Source of the DNA: Polynucleobacter meluiroseus
Lineage (GTDB): Bacteria; Bacteroidota; Bacteroidia; Flavobacteriales_D; Crocinitomicaceae
Length of the DNA: 7,052 nucleotides
Reading direction: 5' to 3'
Assembly (NCBI GenBank): GCA_943328715.2
Contig: CALQBB020000041.1
Span: 1 to 7,052 of the forward strand
Shown piece after piece: positions 1 through 5,991 of the stretch (the first letter of the stretch is position 1; the number at the start of each line of letters is the position of its first letter). A model generated the notes under the pieces. It was not told the DNA's origin and ran no database searches. It worked only from the letters and a program-made list of their open reading frames with translations. The position numbers and the translations under genes are program-made.

Positions 1-1088
1 GTGATTCCGGTGCCGGTTAAGGCGCTGATCTGTAAACTATCTGTCAAACGCGAGGTGTCTAAATCGACTTTGTTCGTCAATAACAACACATGTTTGTCTG
101 GATGTTTTTCACGTAGGTCTTTCACCCACGCTTCGGTTTCATCAAGGTTTTCGGAATCGGAAGCATCGGCTAAACAAAGGACAATATTAGCCTGTTCGAT
201 TTTCTGCTGGGAACGTTCAATTCCCATGGCCTCGATGGTCTCCGTGGTTTCACGGATTCCTGCAGTATCGATTAAGCGAAATAAAATCCCATCGATATTT
301 AAGGTTTCTTCGATGACGTCGCGTGTCGTTCCGGCAATACTGGAGACAATCGCACGTTCTTCGCCAAGCAATTGATTCAATAAGGTGCTCTTTCCTGTAT
401 TTGGTGCGCCGACAATGGCTACTGGAACGCCATTTTTAATCGCATTTCCTAGTTGAAAGGATGATGCCAAACGTCGAACCATGTGCAATACCTCCGCGAC
501 CATGTTATTCAAGGCACTGCGATCGGCAAATTCCACATCTTCTTCTGCGAAATCGAGTTCTAATTCAATTAATGAAGCAAAGTGAATCAATTTCTCACGC
601 AATTCTTGCAGTTCGCTAGAAAAAGTTCCGCGCAATTGTTTCAAGGCAATTTCATGCGCGTTTTTCGACTGCGAAGCAATCAAATCGGCAACCGCTTCTG
701 CTTGAGAAAGGTCCATGCGTCCGTTTAAAAATGCACGCTGCGTGAATTCGCCCGGTTCCGCCATGCGAAAGCCTACGCTTCCCAGTGCTTGCAAAATTTG
801 CTGTTGGATGTAAATCGAGCCATGACAAGCAATCTCAACACTTTCTTCGCCGGTGAAACTTTTTCCATCATCGAACAAGGTTACTAATACCTCATCAATT
901 CGGACTCCTTCCAAATTCGAAAGCCAACCCAAATGAACGGTGTGTGTTTTTTGGATGCTTAAGTCTTTCGAGAATAACTTGGATACCAATGATTTTGAGT
1001 GTGGTCCGGATGTTCGAATGAGTGCAATCGCACCAATGCCATTCGCGGTGGCAAGTGCACAAATTGGATCCTGAGCAGCAAGTTTCAT
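1..1088 (-). CDS. mnmE: tRNA uridine-5-carboxymethylaminomethyl(34) synthesis GTPase MnmE (3' end outside window)
   Basis: Cytosolic GTPase that works with MnmG to install the carboxymethylaminomethyl group on C5 of wobble uridine 34 in certain tRNAs, using a folate one-carbon unit. The minus frame is open from the ATG at 1088 to the window edge, giving 362 complete codons; the family is usually about 455-465 residues, so roughly the last 95 are missing, including the end of the G domain and the C-terminal C-x-x-GK cysteine motif. The N-terminal folate-binding domain (about 1-118) shows '[18 protein letters not shown]', '[11 protein letters not shown]' and '[21 protein letters not shown]'. 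A helical domain follows. The G domain has G1 'GAPNTGKST' (227-235), G2 'GTTRD' (253-257), G3 'DTAG' (274-277) and G4 'NKVD' (339-342). The family more often has Val than Thr at the fifth G1 position; Thr231 should not harm the P-loop. The start fits the family N-terminus. It lies 27 bases after the diheme cytochrome gene and may be cotranscribed with it. Confidence 0.97.
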   Translation of the reverse strand, partial: MKLAAQDPICALATANGIGAIALIRTSGPHSKSLVSKLFSKDLSIQKTHTVHLGWLSNLEGVRIDEVLVTLFDDGKSFTGEESVEIACHGSIYIQQQILQALGSVGFRMAEPGEFTQRAFLNGRMDLSQAEAVADLIASQSKNAHEIALKQLRGTFSSELQELREKLIHFASLIELELDFAEEDVEFADRSALNNMVAEVLHMVRRLASSFQLGNAIKNGVPVAIVGAPNTGKSTLLNQLLGEERAIVSSIAGTTRDVIEETLNIDGILFRLIDTAGIRETTETIEAMGIERSQQKIEQANIVLCLADASDSENLDETEAWVKDLREKHPDKHVLLLTNKVDLDTSRLTDSLQISALTGTGI

Positions 1089-1092
1089 GGCA

Positions 1093-1100
1093 CAAAAATA
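1093..1100 (-). promoter_or_regulatory. Candidate Bacteroidota -7 element (TATTTTTG) just upstream of mnmE
   Basis: Reading the minus strand, TATTTTTG matches the Bacteroidota -7 consensus TAnnTTTG and ends 4 bases before the mnmE ATG. Transcription from it would begin at or next to the start codon. I see no TTTG or TTG -33 element at the expected 19-23 base distance, and a degenerate 8-base match is easily found by chance in AT-rich DNA, so this is weak. If real, mnmE could be transcribed separately from the genes before it. Confidence 0.25.
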
Positions 1101-1115
1101 CGGAGGATTCTTGAC

Positions 1116-2102
1116 TTATTGGTTTAAATAACTCACATCGATCAAGCTATTGAAAAAGGCTTTCAACTGCTTTCTTTCTTGAGGACTCAAGGTAAATGGA
1201 ACGATGGTTTTGTTTTGTAAGGGATGTCCATTTCCGCCTTTGACGTAATGATCGAGCACCTCATCCATCGTGGCTAAACTTCCATCGTGCATGTAGGGGA
1301 AAGTCAAGGGTAAATTACGCAAGGAAGGAACTTTGAATTTTCCGATGTCCAAGGAATCATGGTGAATGCGGAAACGTCCTTGATCGCTTTTTCCCTCGTA
1401 GGATGCGTAGAGTCCGTTGTTCTCCGCAACATAGGTCGTGAAATTCGGAGCGGGATGACATTTCGTACAATACAAGGTTTCAGAAAACAATTTCCATCCG
1501 GCTTTTTCCGTTGCATTAATCGCGTTTTTGTTTCCCTTTTGGTATTGATCAAATCGAGAATTCATCGACACCAAACTACGCTCATACGCCGAGATGCTTC
1601 GAGTTAAGACCCACGCATCAAAATCGCGGCCGTAAATTTCTTTCGCTGCCTTTTGGTATTCCGGATCGGCCCTCAACACTTTCATCAAGTCCTTCATGTT
1701 GTGACCCATTTCCGTTTTTTCCTGAATGGGAACGATGACTTGTAACTCCAATGTTTCCAAGTGCGCATCAAACATCGCTGTTTTAAGGAAGGCTGCATTC
1801 AGAATACTCGGTGAATTACGTTCGGTACGTTGTCCTTTTATTCCCTCACTGACTGTTAAATTATCTGTAAAGGCTCTGCCTGGCTTGTGACACGTTGCAC
1901 AGGAAACGGTTCCATCGATGGAAAGACGTGTGTCGAAAAACAATTTTCTTCCAAGTTCGATCTTTGCATCTGATTGTGGATTATCACTTGGAGTTGGAAC
2001 GACAATTCCCGCGTTTAAATTCAAAGGACTCTTGCACTTCAACAAGGAAAGTGCGAGTATAAACAACAAAAGAAAGGGTCCGGAAAAACGAATGATTTTC
2101 AT
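1116..2102 (-). CDS. Diheme c-type cytochrome of the CcpA/MauG peroxidase family, MbnH-like
   Basis: Exported 328-residue protein with two c-type heme sites, C68-A-T-C71-H72 and C212-T-K-C215-H216, the two-domain layout of bacterial diheme peroxidases and MauG. 'FPYMHDGSLATMDEVLDHY' supplies Met271, the usual sixth ligand of the C-terminal heme. 'TEMG' holds Glu131, the conserved acid of the peroxidatic site. By spacing, the CcpA inter-heme Trp position is Phe111 and the CcpA His71 position is not His. The N-terminus is a hydrophobic export signal (about 5-21) followed by Cys23; Lys22 at -1 makes a poor lipobox, so lipoprotein status is uncertain. The ATG overlaps the stop of the MbnP-like gene by one base (TAATG), implying translational coupling. 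The likely role, inferred from the partner gene, is oxidative maturation of that protein (Trp to kynurenine) in the periplasm. A plain cytochrome c peroxidase is the alternative. Family confidence is high, the MbnH role moderate. Confidence 0.9.
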   Translation of the reverse strand: MKIIRFSGPFLLLFILALSLLKCKSPLNLNAGIVVPTPSDNPQSDAKIELGRKLFFDTRLSIDGTVSCATCHKPGRAFTDNLTVSEGIKGQRTERNSPSILNAAFLKTAMFDAHLETLELQVIVPIQEKTEMGHNMKDLMKVLRADPEYQKAAKEIYGRDFDAWVLTRSISAYERSLVSMNSRFDQYQKGNKNAINATEKAGWKLFSETLYCTKCHPAPNFTTYVAENNGLYASYEGKSDQGRFRIHHDSLDIGKFKVPSLRNLPLTFPYMHDGSLATMDEVLDHYVKGGNGHPLQNKTIVPFTLSPQERKQLKAFFNSLIDVSYLNQ

Positions 2103-3073
2103 TAAAAAACCATTACTTGTCTACTTTGTTGTCCGTTTTGATCAGCAAACTGCACAAAGTACATCCCTGGTTTCAGTCCATTCCACGTAAATTGACCCTG
2201 AACGGATGAAAGGGATTGGCTTCGTAAGATTTTACCAGATTGGTCCATTAAATTAACCGTTAGCTCTTTTTCCAAGCCTGTCCAAGCACATTCAACGGAG
2301 CCTTCTGAGGATGAAAATTGCAGGATGTCTTTTTGTAAGGTACTCGTACTTGCAGTTGCAGATTGTTCAAAAACAACCTGCGTAGAAACATTCTGCATAA
2401 CTTCTAAATTCAATCCATCTTCGCCATGTAAGATGCCGACACTGGCTAAATTAATGTTGTTTAACCATCTATCAATATGGCAAATCAATTGCACATCGAT
2501 TTGATTCGGGTCCGAATTAGTTTGAATCACCGATGGAATAGAAACCGGCGCTTGGCTATGATCCCCAAAGTTATGTAATTGAAAGAAGGTTTCAGGGGTT
2601 TGATCATTATTGCCATCGGCCTTACCTTCCACAATCATGTGCATGTAACCAGCCGCCCATCCCCAATACATGGAGGGTGATTGAAAACTTAAAGCGTACG
2701 TTTCTGGATACAAAGAAATATCCTGAGCCATCGAACCTGATTGTGTATTAAAACGGCCAGGGACACCTACTAAAAAATTTACTTGTTCAATTTGATTGAC
2801 CGCGTGGTATCCTAAAAACAGGGTGTAATTAGTGTCCCCAATTAAGTAAACAGATTCCGTTAAATCCAAAATTTGTCCTCCATCATGAACAATACTTAGA
2901 TCACCTAGGTAATATTTTAAATACTCAAGCTTCACCACTTTACCATTATTGCCGGTGTAATTAGTTCCGGCTTGATATTCTTGTGCGCCGAACATTGGTT
3001 TTAAAGTAACAAAAAGTGCTTTTTGAGAAAAACCAAAAAGTGGAAGCATCAAAAGTAAAACAACTATTCTCAT
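2102..3073 (-). CDS. MbnP-like putative copper-binding protein with C-terminal T9SS sorting domain
   Basis: 323-residue exported protein. Residues 1-17 form a signal peptide ending '-FGFSQ'. The main domain (about 18-240) resembles the MbnP family: 'LKYYLGDLSIVHDGG' (52-66), 'MYWGWAAGYMHMIVEGKADG' (135-154), 'FFQLHNFG' (163-170) and a helical stretch around 'IDRWLNNINLASVG' (200-213). Candidate metal or maturation residues are W137, W139, H145, H167, H172 and H199. After a Ser/Thr/Ala-rich linker, residues about 246-323 form an immunoglobulin-like type A sorting domain ending 'LKPGMYFVQF...QVMVF', the signal for T9SS export to the cell surface or medium. Characterised MbnP binds copper after a diheme partner oxidises a Trp to kynurenine; such a diheme gene follows directly with a one-base overlap. 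The gene begins 3 bases after the methyltransferase stop. The family call rests on motif recall, not a search; the sorting domain is clearer. No TonB-dependent receptor is visible nearby. Confidence 0.8.
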   Translation of the reverse strand: MRIVVLLLMLPLFGFSQKALFVTLKPMFGAQEYQAGTNYTGNNGKVVKLEYLKYYLGDLSIVHDGGQILDLTESVYLIGDTNYTLFLGYHAVNQIEQVNFLVGVPGRFNTQSGSMAQDISLYPETYALSFQSPSMYWGWAAGYMHMIVEGKADGNNDQTPETFFQLHNFGDHSQAPVSIPSVIQTNSDPNQIDVQLICHIDRWLNNINLASVGILHGEDGLNLEVMQNVSTQVVFEQSATASTSTLQKDILQFSSSEGSVECAWTGLEKELTVNLMDQSGKILRSQSLSSVQGQFTWNGLKPGMYFVQFADQNGQQSRQVMVF

Positions 3074-3076
3074 CGT

Positions 3077-3850
3077 TTATTTTTTATGAAAGATATACAA
3101 TATTTCGTTTTTCATCAAACGGAATCGCTCGATTTGTTCAGGTGTAAAATGCTTGTTCAAATCGAATTCGCTTACCGTAAATCCCGCTTTTTCCAACCAT
3201 TGCGGGTAGTCTTTACCGAATAAACGCACATGGTCCTTTTGCCAGAAATGTTTTTCGCGCTCTGCCGGACTAGTAATGCTTGGATCTTCGTAGGTCGTAT
3301 CACGCGTAAAATCTTGAGGTACTTGCATAATTGCCCATCCACCAGATTTCATTACACGGAAAAGTTCACGCATGCATTGCAATGGATCATCGACATGTTC
3401 CATTACATGGTTGCAAAATACCACGTCAAAACGATTGTCCTCTAAAGGAATGTGATGCAAGTCGAAGTGAATATCTGCCAAAGGCGAAACCAAATCTCCC
3501 GTTAAATAGTTCAGGTTAAGTTGCGCACGAAAACGATCGATAAAACATTGTTCTGGTGCAACATGCAGAACGGATAAATTTTCCGCTGTAAAGAAAGTGC
3601 TTTCTTGTTGTAAATAAAGCCACATCAAACGGTGACGCTCCAAGGTTAGGTCATAGGGACAAAGAACATTTTCTCTGTGTGCCACGTCGGAACCGTAGGA
3701 TAAAAACTTCGAAAAGGATCGTTCACAAACGGGACATTCCACTTTGTTTCCTCGGTACAAGGTCGGAGCAAAAAGACGGAAAATATAACTCAATCGGATG
3801 AGTAATGGACGCGGTAAACGATTCAATAATAACTTGTACAACTTCTTCAC
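3077..3850 (-). CDS. Class I SAM-dependent methyltransferase (Methyltransf_11 type)
   Basis: 257-residue putative methyltransferase; substrate unknown. The start is GTG: the next upstream codons are ATA and an in-frame TGA stop, and the next internal Met (76) would remove conserved sequence. A basic, hydrophobic N-terminus ('LLLNRLPRPLLIRLSYIFRLF', within 8-27) suggests membrane association. C39-P-V-C42 and C64-P-Y-D67 look like a zinc-ribbon knuckle pair with the fourth Cys lost, followed by 'TLERHRLMWLYL'. The Rossmann core is divergent at motif I ('VLHVAPEQCF', 94-103). The later methyltransferase motifs are clear: 'PLEDNRFDVVFCNHVMEHV' (135-153) and 'ELFRVMKSGGWAIMQVPQD' (162-180). I recall similar proteins widely in Flavobacteriales, none with an activity known to me. 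It is the first gene of the minus-strand cluster, 3 bases ahead of the MbnP-like gene. That spacing suggests cotranscription, but nothing in the sequence shows the two share a function. Confidence 0.88.
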   Translation of the reverse strand: MKKLYKLLLNRLPRPLLIRLSYIFRLFAPTLYRGNKVECPVCERSFSKFLSYGSDVAHRENVLCPYDLTLERHRLMWLYLQQESTFFTAENLSVLHVAPEQCFIDRFRAQLNLNYLTGDLVSPLADIHFDLHHIPLEDNRFDVVFCNHVMEHVDDPLQCMRELFRVMKSGGWAIMQVPQDFTRDTTYEDPSITSPAEREKHFWQKDHVRLFGKDYPQWLEKAGFTVSEFDLNKHFTPEQIERFRLMKNEILYIFHKK

Positions 3851-3854
3851 TATT

Positions 3855-3862
3855 CAAAGGTA
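3855..3862 (-). promoter_or_regulatory. Candidate -7 element (TACCTTTG) for the minus-strand cluster
   Basis: On the minus strand TACCTTTG fits the Bacteroidota -7 consensus TAnnTTTG. It ends 4 bases before the GTG start of the methyltransferase, so transcription would begin at or next to the start codon and the message would be nearly leaderless. No TTTG or TTG -33 element lies at the usual distance. Because a promoter for the cluster has to lie in or near this gap, this is more credible than the similar match before mnmE. Confidence 0.45.
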
Positions 3863-3885
3863 AAATATAAAAGGCAGATATTGAC

Positions 3886-3893
3886 TAAATTTG
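3886..3893 (+). promoter_or_regulatory. Candidate -7 element (TAAATTTG) for ptrB
   Basis: TAAATTTG is a full match to the Bacteroidota -7 consensus TAnnTTTG. It would place the transcription start near 3898 and give a leader of about 48 bases before the ptrB ATG at 3946. I find no clear -33 TTTG upstream. The element's last three bases are the first three of the palindrome TTGTACAA, so a dimeric regulator could overlap it, but no regulator is known here. Confidence 0.5.
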
Positions 3894-3927
3894 TACAATC
3901 TCATCCACAGAACGACCCATTTTTTAT

Positions 3928-3937
3928 CGTTCGAACG
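3928..3937. repeat. 10-base perfect palindrome CGTTCGAACG upstream of ptrB
   Basis: The two halves CGTTC/GAACG form a perfect 10-base inverted repeat without a spacer, 8 bases upstream of the ptrB start. It could be a regulator site in the leader. In a gap of this size a perfect 10-base palindrome arises by chance roughly one time in ten, so support is limited. Confidence 0.3.
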
Positions 3938-3945
3938 TACTTTAT

Positions 3946-5991
3946 ATGTCCAAAAGACCTCCTCTTACTGAACCAATTGCAACTACAGTACCTCATGTTT
4001 TAATGGAACATGGACACCAACGCAACGATCCTTATTTTTGGATGAATCAACGTGATTCGAAAGAAGTACTGGACAACTTGCAAGAAGAAAATTCCTATTG
4101 CGAAGCGTATTTTGAACCCATCAATGGACTGGTGCAAGGACTTGTGGATGAATTTGAGGCACGCATTAATCCGAACGATGTGAGTGCGCCTTTTATTTTA
4201 CAGAAGCAAACGTATCAAATCAGACAGCAAGAAGGAAAAGATTATTCAGTACTTATTCGCTGGGAGAATGATGTAGAACATGTTTTTCTGGATGAAAACG
4301 AACGTGCTGCTGGACATTCATTCTACGAATTGGCCGAATGGAGTCCGTCGTTGGACGACCAAACCTTGGCTATTTCCGAAGATTTTGTGGGACGTCGTAA
4401 ATACGAAATTCGATTTCGCAAGAATGCGGATGGAAGTTTCTACGAGGACCTCATCCACGATACGGATGGCAGCATTGTTTGGGCAAACGATCATCAAACG
4501 ATTTTTTACATTAAAAAGGATCCAGAAACCCTCCGTGAATTCCAAGTTTTTCGTCACAAACTGGGAACAAAAGAATCGGAAGACATCCTTGTTTTTCAGG
4601 AAGATGATGAACGCTATTATGTGAGCATTAGCAAAACGTTGGATGATGAGTTCATCCTCATTGCTTGTCACAGTTCCACGACTTCTGAAATTTCACTGGT
4701 AAACGCGAACCAAGCGGAGGACAAAACACAGGTGTTTTTGCCGCGTTCCGCAGGACACATTTATGAAGTCAGTCACCACGAAAATGGATTTTACCTTTTG
4801 AGTAATGACAATGCTCCAAATAAAAAAATACTTTTTACGGCTACGATTCCAGAGGATTTAAACAACTGTCAAGAAATTGTCGCGCATGATCCACAAATAC
4901 TTTTGGAGGACATTTCTGTATTCAAAGACTTCCTGTTAATCGAAGAACGTCAAAACGGATTGCGCAAATTAAGAATCAAAACCGAAAACGAAGAGCGCTA
5001 TATTTCCTTCGAGGAAGAAACGTATTTTCTTGGATTAGGTGTGAATGATTCCTACGACACAACGGACATTTTCTATACCTATAATTCCATGACCACTCCG
5101 TCAAGGGTGTATCGTTTTTCCGTCCTAACAGGTGAACAAGCAATCTGGTTTGAGAAAAAACTACTGGATCCCAACTTTGATTCAACGGATTATCAATCTG
5201 AACGCATTTGGGCCTTGGCCAATGATGGAACGCACATTCCCGTTTCCTTGGTGTATAAAAAAGGAGTTGATTTAAAAAAAGCTCCTTGTTTGCTCTATGG
5301 TTACGGTTCCTACGGATATACACTTCCGGATGTATTCAGTGCAACACGTGTCAGTTTACTCAACCGTGGATTCATCTACGCTGTTGCGCACATTCGCGGA
5401 AGCAAGTACATGGGAGAACACTGGTACGAAGACGGAAAATTCACCAAAAAGATAAACACGTTTACTGACTTTATCAATGCAGCGGAATACTTAAGCATGA
5501 AAGGCTATGGCGATGCGTCAAAGTTTTACGCGCAAGGCGGATCAGCGGGTGGACTGTTGATGGGTGCTGTCACCAACATGGCTCCATATCTGTGGAAAGG
5601 AATTGTTTCCCAAGTGCCTTTTGTCGATGTGGTAACCACGATGTTAGATGTAAGCATTCCATTGACGACCGGAGAATGGGAAGAATGGGGAAATCCACAA
5701 GAAGAAGAATTTTACGAATACATGTTGAAATATTCCCCTTACGACAATTTGCGTTCCATGCATTATCCAGCGATGTTTATTACGACTGGATACCACGACT
5801 CGCAAGTGCAGTATTGGGAACCCATGAAATACGTGGCAAAGTTGCGTGCCTTGAGAACGAATGACAATCCACTGGTTTTTGAATGTAATATGGATGCTGG
5901 TCACGGTGGAGGATCTGGACGAAGTAGCGAACGATTAGAAATTGCAAAAGTATATGCATTTATCTTGGACCTTGAGAACATTCATCAGTAG
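3946..5991 (+). CDS. ptrB: Oligopeptidase B (protease II), S9A prolyl oligopeptidase family
   Basis: Cytosolic serine peptidase that cleaves short peptides after Arg or Lys; the propeller domain keeps out folded proteins. At 681 residues without a signal peptide it matches the usual length (about 686 in E. coli). The N-terminal region has 'NDPYFWMNQRD' (27-37) and a beta-propeller of about 75-400, including 'GRRKYEIRFRK' (149-159). The C-terminal alpha/beta-hydrolase domain has 'YGYGSYG' (451-457), the nucleophile elbow 'GGSAGG' with Ser533, Asp618 in 'GYHDSQVQYWEP', and His653 in 'AGHGGGSGR'. 'PLTTGEWEEWGNP' (572-584) keeps Glu577 and Glu579, matching the enterobacterial Glu576/Glu578 that select basic P1 residues. 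The positions matching Asp460 and Asp462 (P2 pocket) are Pro461 and Val463, with an Asp between them. The first ATG gives a family-like N-terminus. The gene is transcribed divergently from the methyltransferase, and its 3' end overlaps the next gene. Confidence 0.96.
   Translation: MSKRPPLTEPIATTVPHVLMEHGHQRNDPYFWMNQRDSKEVLDNLQEENSYCEAYFEPINGLVQGLVDEFEARINPNDVSAPFILQKQTYQIRQQEGKDYSVLIRWENDVEHVFLDENERAAGHSFYELAEWSPSLDDQTLAISEDFVGRRKYEIRFRKNADGSFYEDLIHDTDGSIVWANDHQTIFYIKKDPETLREFQVFRHKLGTKESEDILVFQEDDERYYVSISKTLDDEFILIACHSSTTSEISLVNANQAEDKTQVFLPRSAGHIYEVSHHENGFYLLSNDNAPNKKILFTATIPEDLNNCQEIVAHDPQILLEDISVFKDFLLIEERQNGLRKLRIKTENEERYISFEEETYFLGLGVNDSYDTTDIFYTYNSMTTPSRVYRFSVLTGEQAIWFEKKLLDPNFDSTDYQSERIWALANDGTHIPVSLVYKKGVDLKKAPCLLYGYGSYGYTLPDVFSATRVSLLNRGFIYAVAHIRGSKYMGEHWYEDGKFTKKINTFTDFINAAEYLSMKGYGDASKFYAQGGSAGGLLMGAVTNMAPYLWKGIVSQVPFVDVVTTMLDVSIPLTTGEWEEWGNPQEEEFYEYMLKYSPYDNLRSMHYPAMFITTGYHDSQVQYWEPMKYVAKLRALRTNDNPLVFECNMDAGHGGGSGRSSERLEIAKVYAFILDLENIHQ

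Larger units (their letters stand above)
3851..3945 (+). other. Divergent intergenic region between the methyltransferase cluster and ptrB
   Basis: This 95-base AT-rich gap is the only real non-coding region in the window and must hold the promoters for both directions. It contains one TAnnTTTG element on each strand and two short perfect palindromes, TTGTACAA (3891-3898) and CGTTCGAACG (3928-3937). No Shine-Dalgarno sequence stands out before either start, which is common in Bacteroidota. No small ORF or RNA gene is evident. Confidence 0.7.

Noticed and set aside
1..375. Open frame on the plus strand at the left edge (about 124 codons).
   Set aside because: It is antisense to mnmE, whose minus-strand translation has all the expected GTPase motifs; the plus-strand product has no recognisable features.
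2034..2036. Lipoprotein Cys23 in the diheme cytochrome.
   Set aside because: The -1 residue is Lys rather than Gly/Ala/Ser, so I do not call it a lipoprotein; the signal may instead be cleaved or serve as an anchor.
4318..4671. Minus-strand open frame of 117 codons inside ptrB, and similar antisense frames at 4976-5323 and 5644-5904.
   Set aside because: They lie fully inside a strongly conserved peptidase gene and their products look like random reverse-strand translation.
5942..5953. TTG at 5942 as the start of the DUF4421-like gene.
   Set aside because: The ATG four codons later gives a normal signal peptide with a more usual start codon and a shorter overlap.
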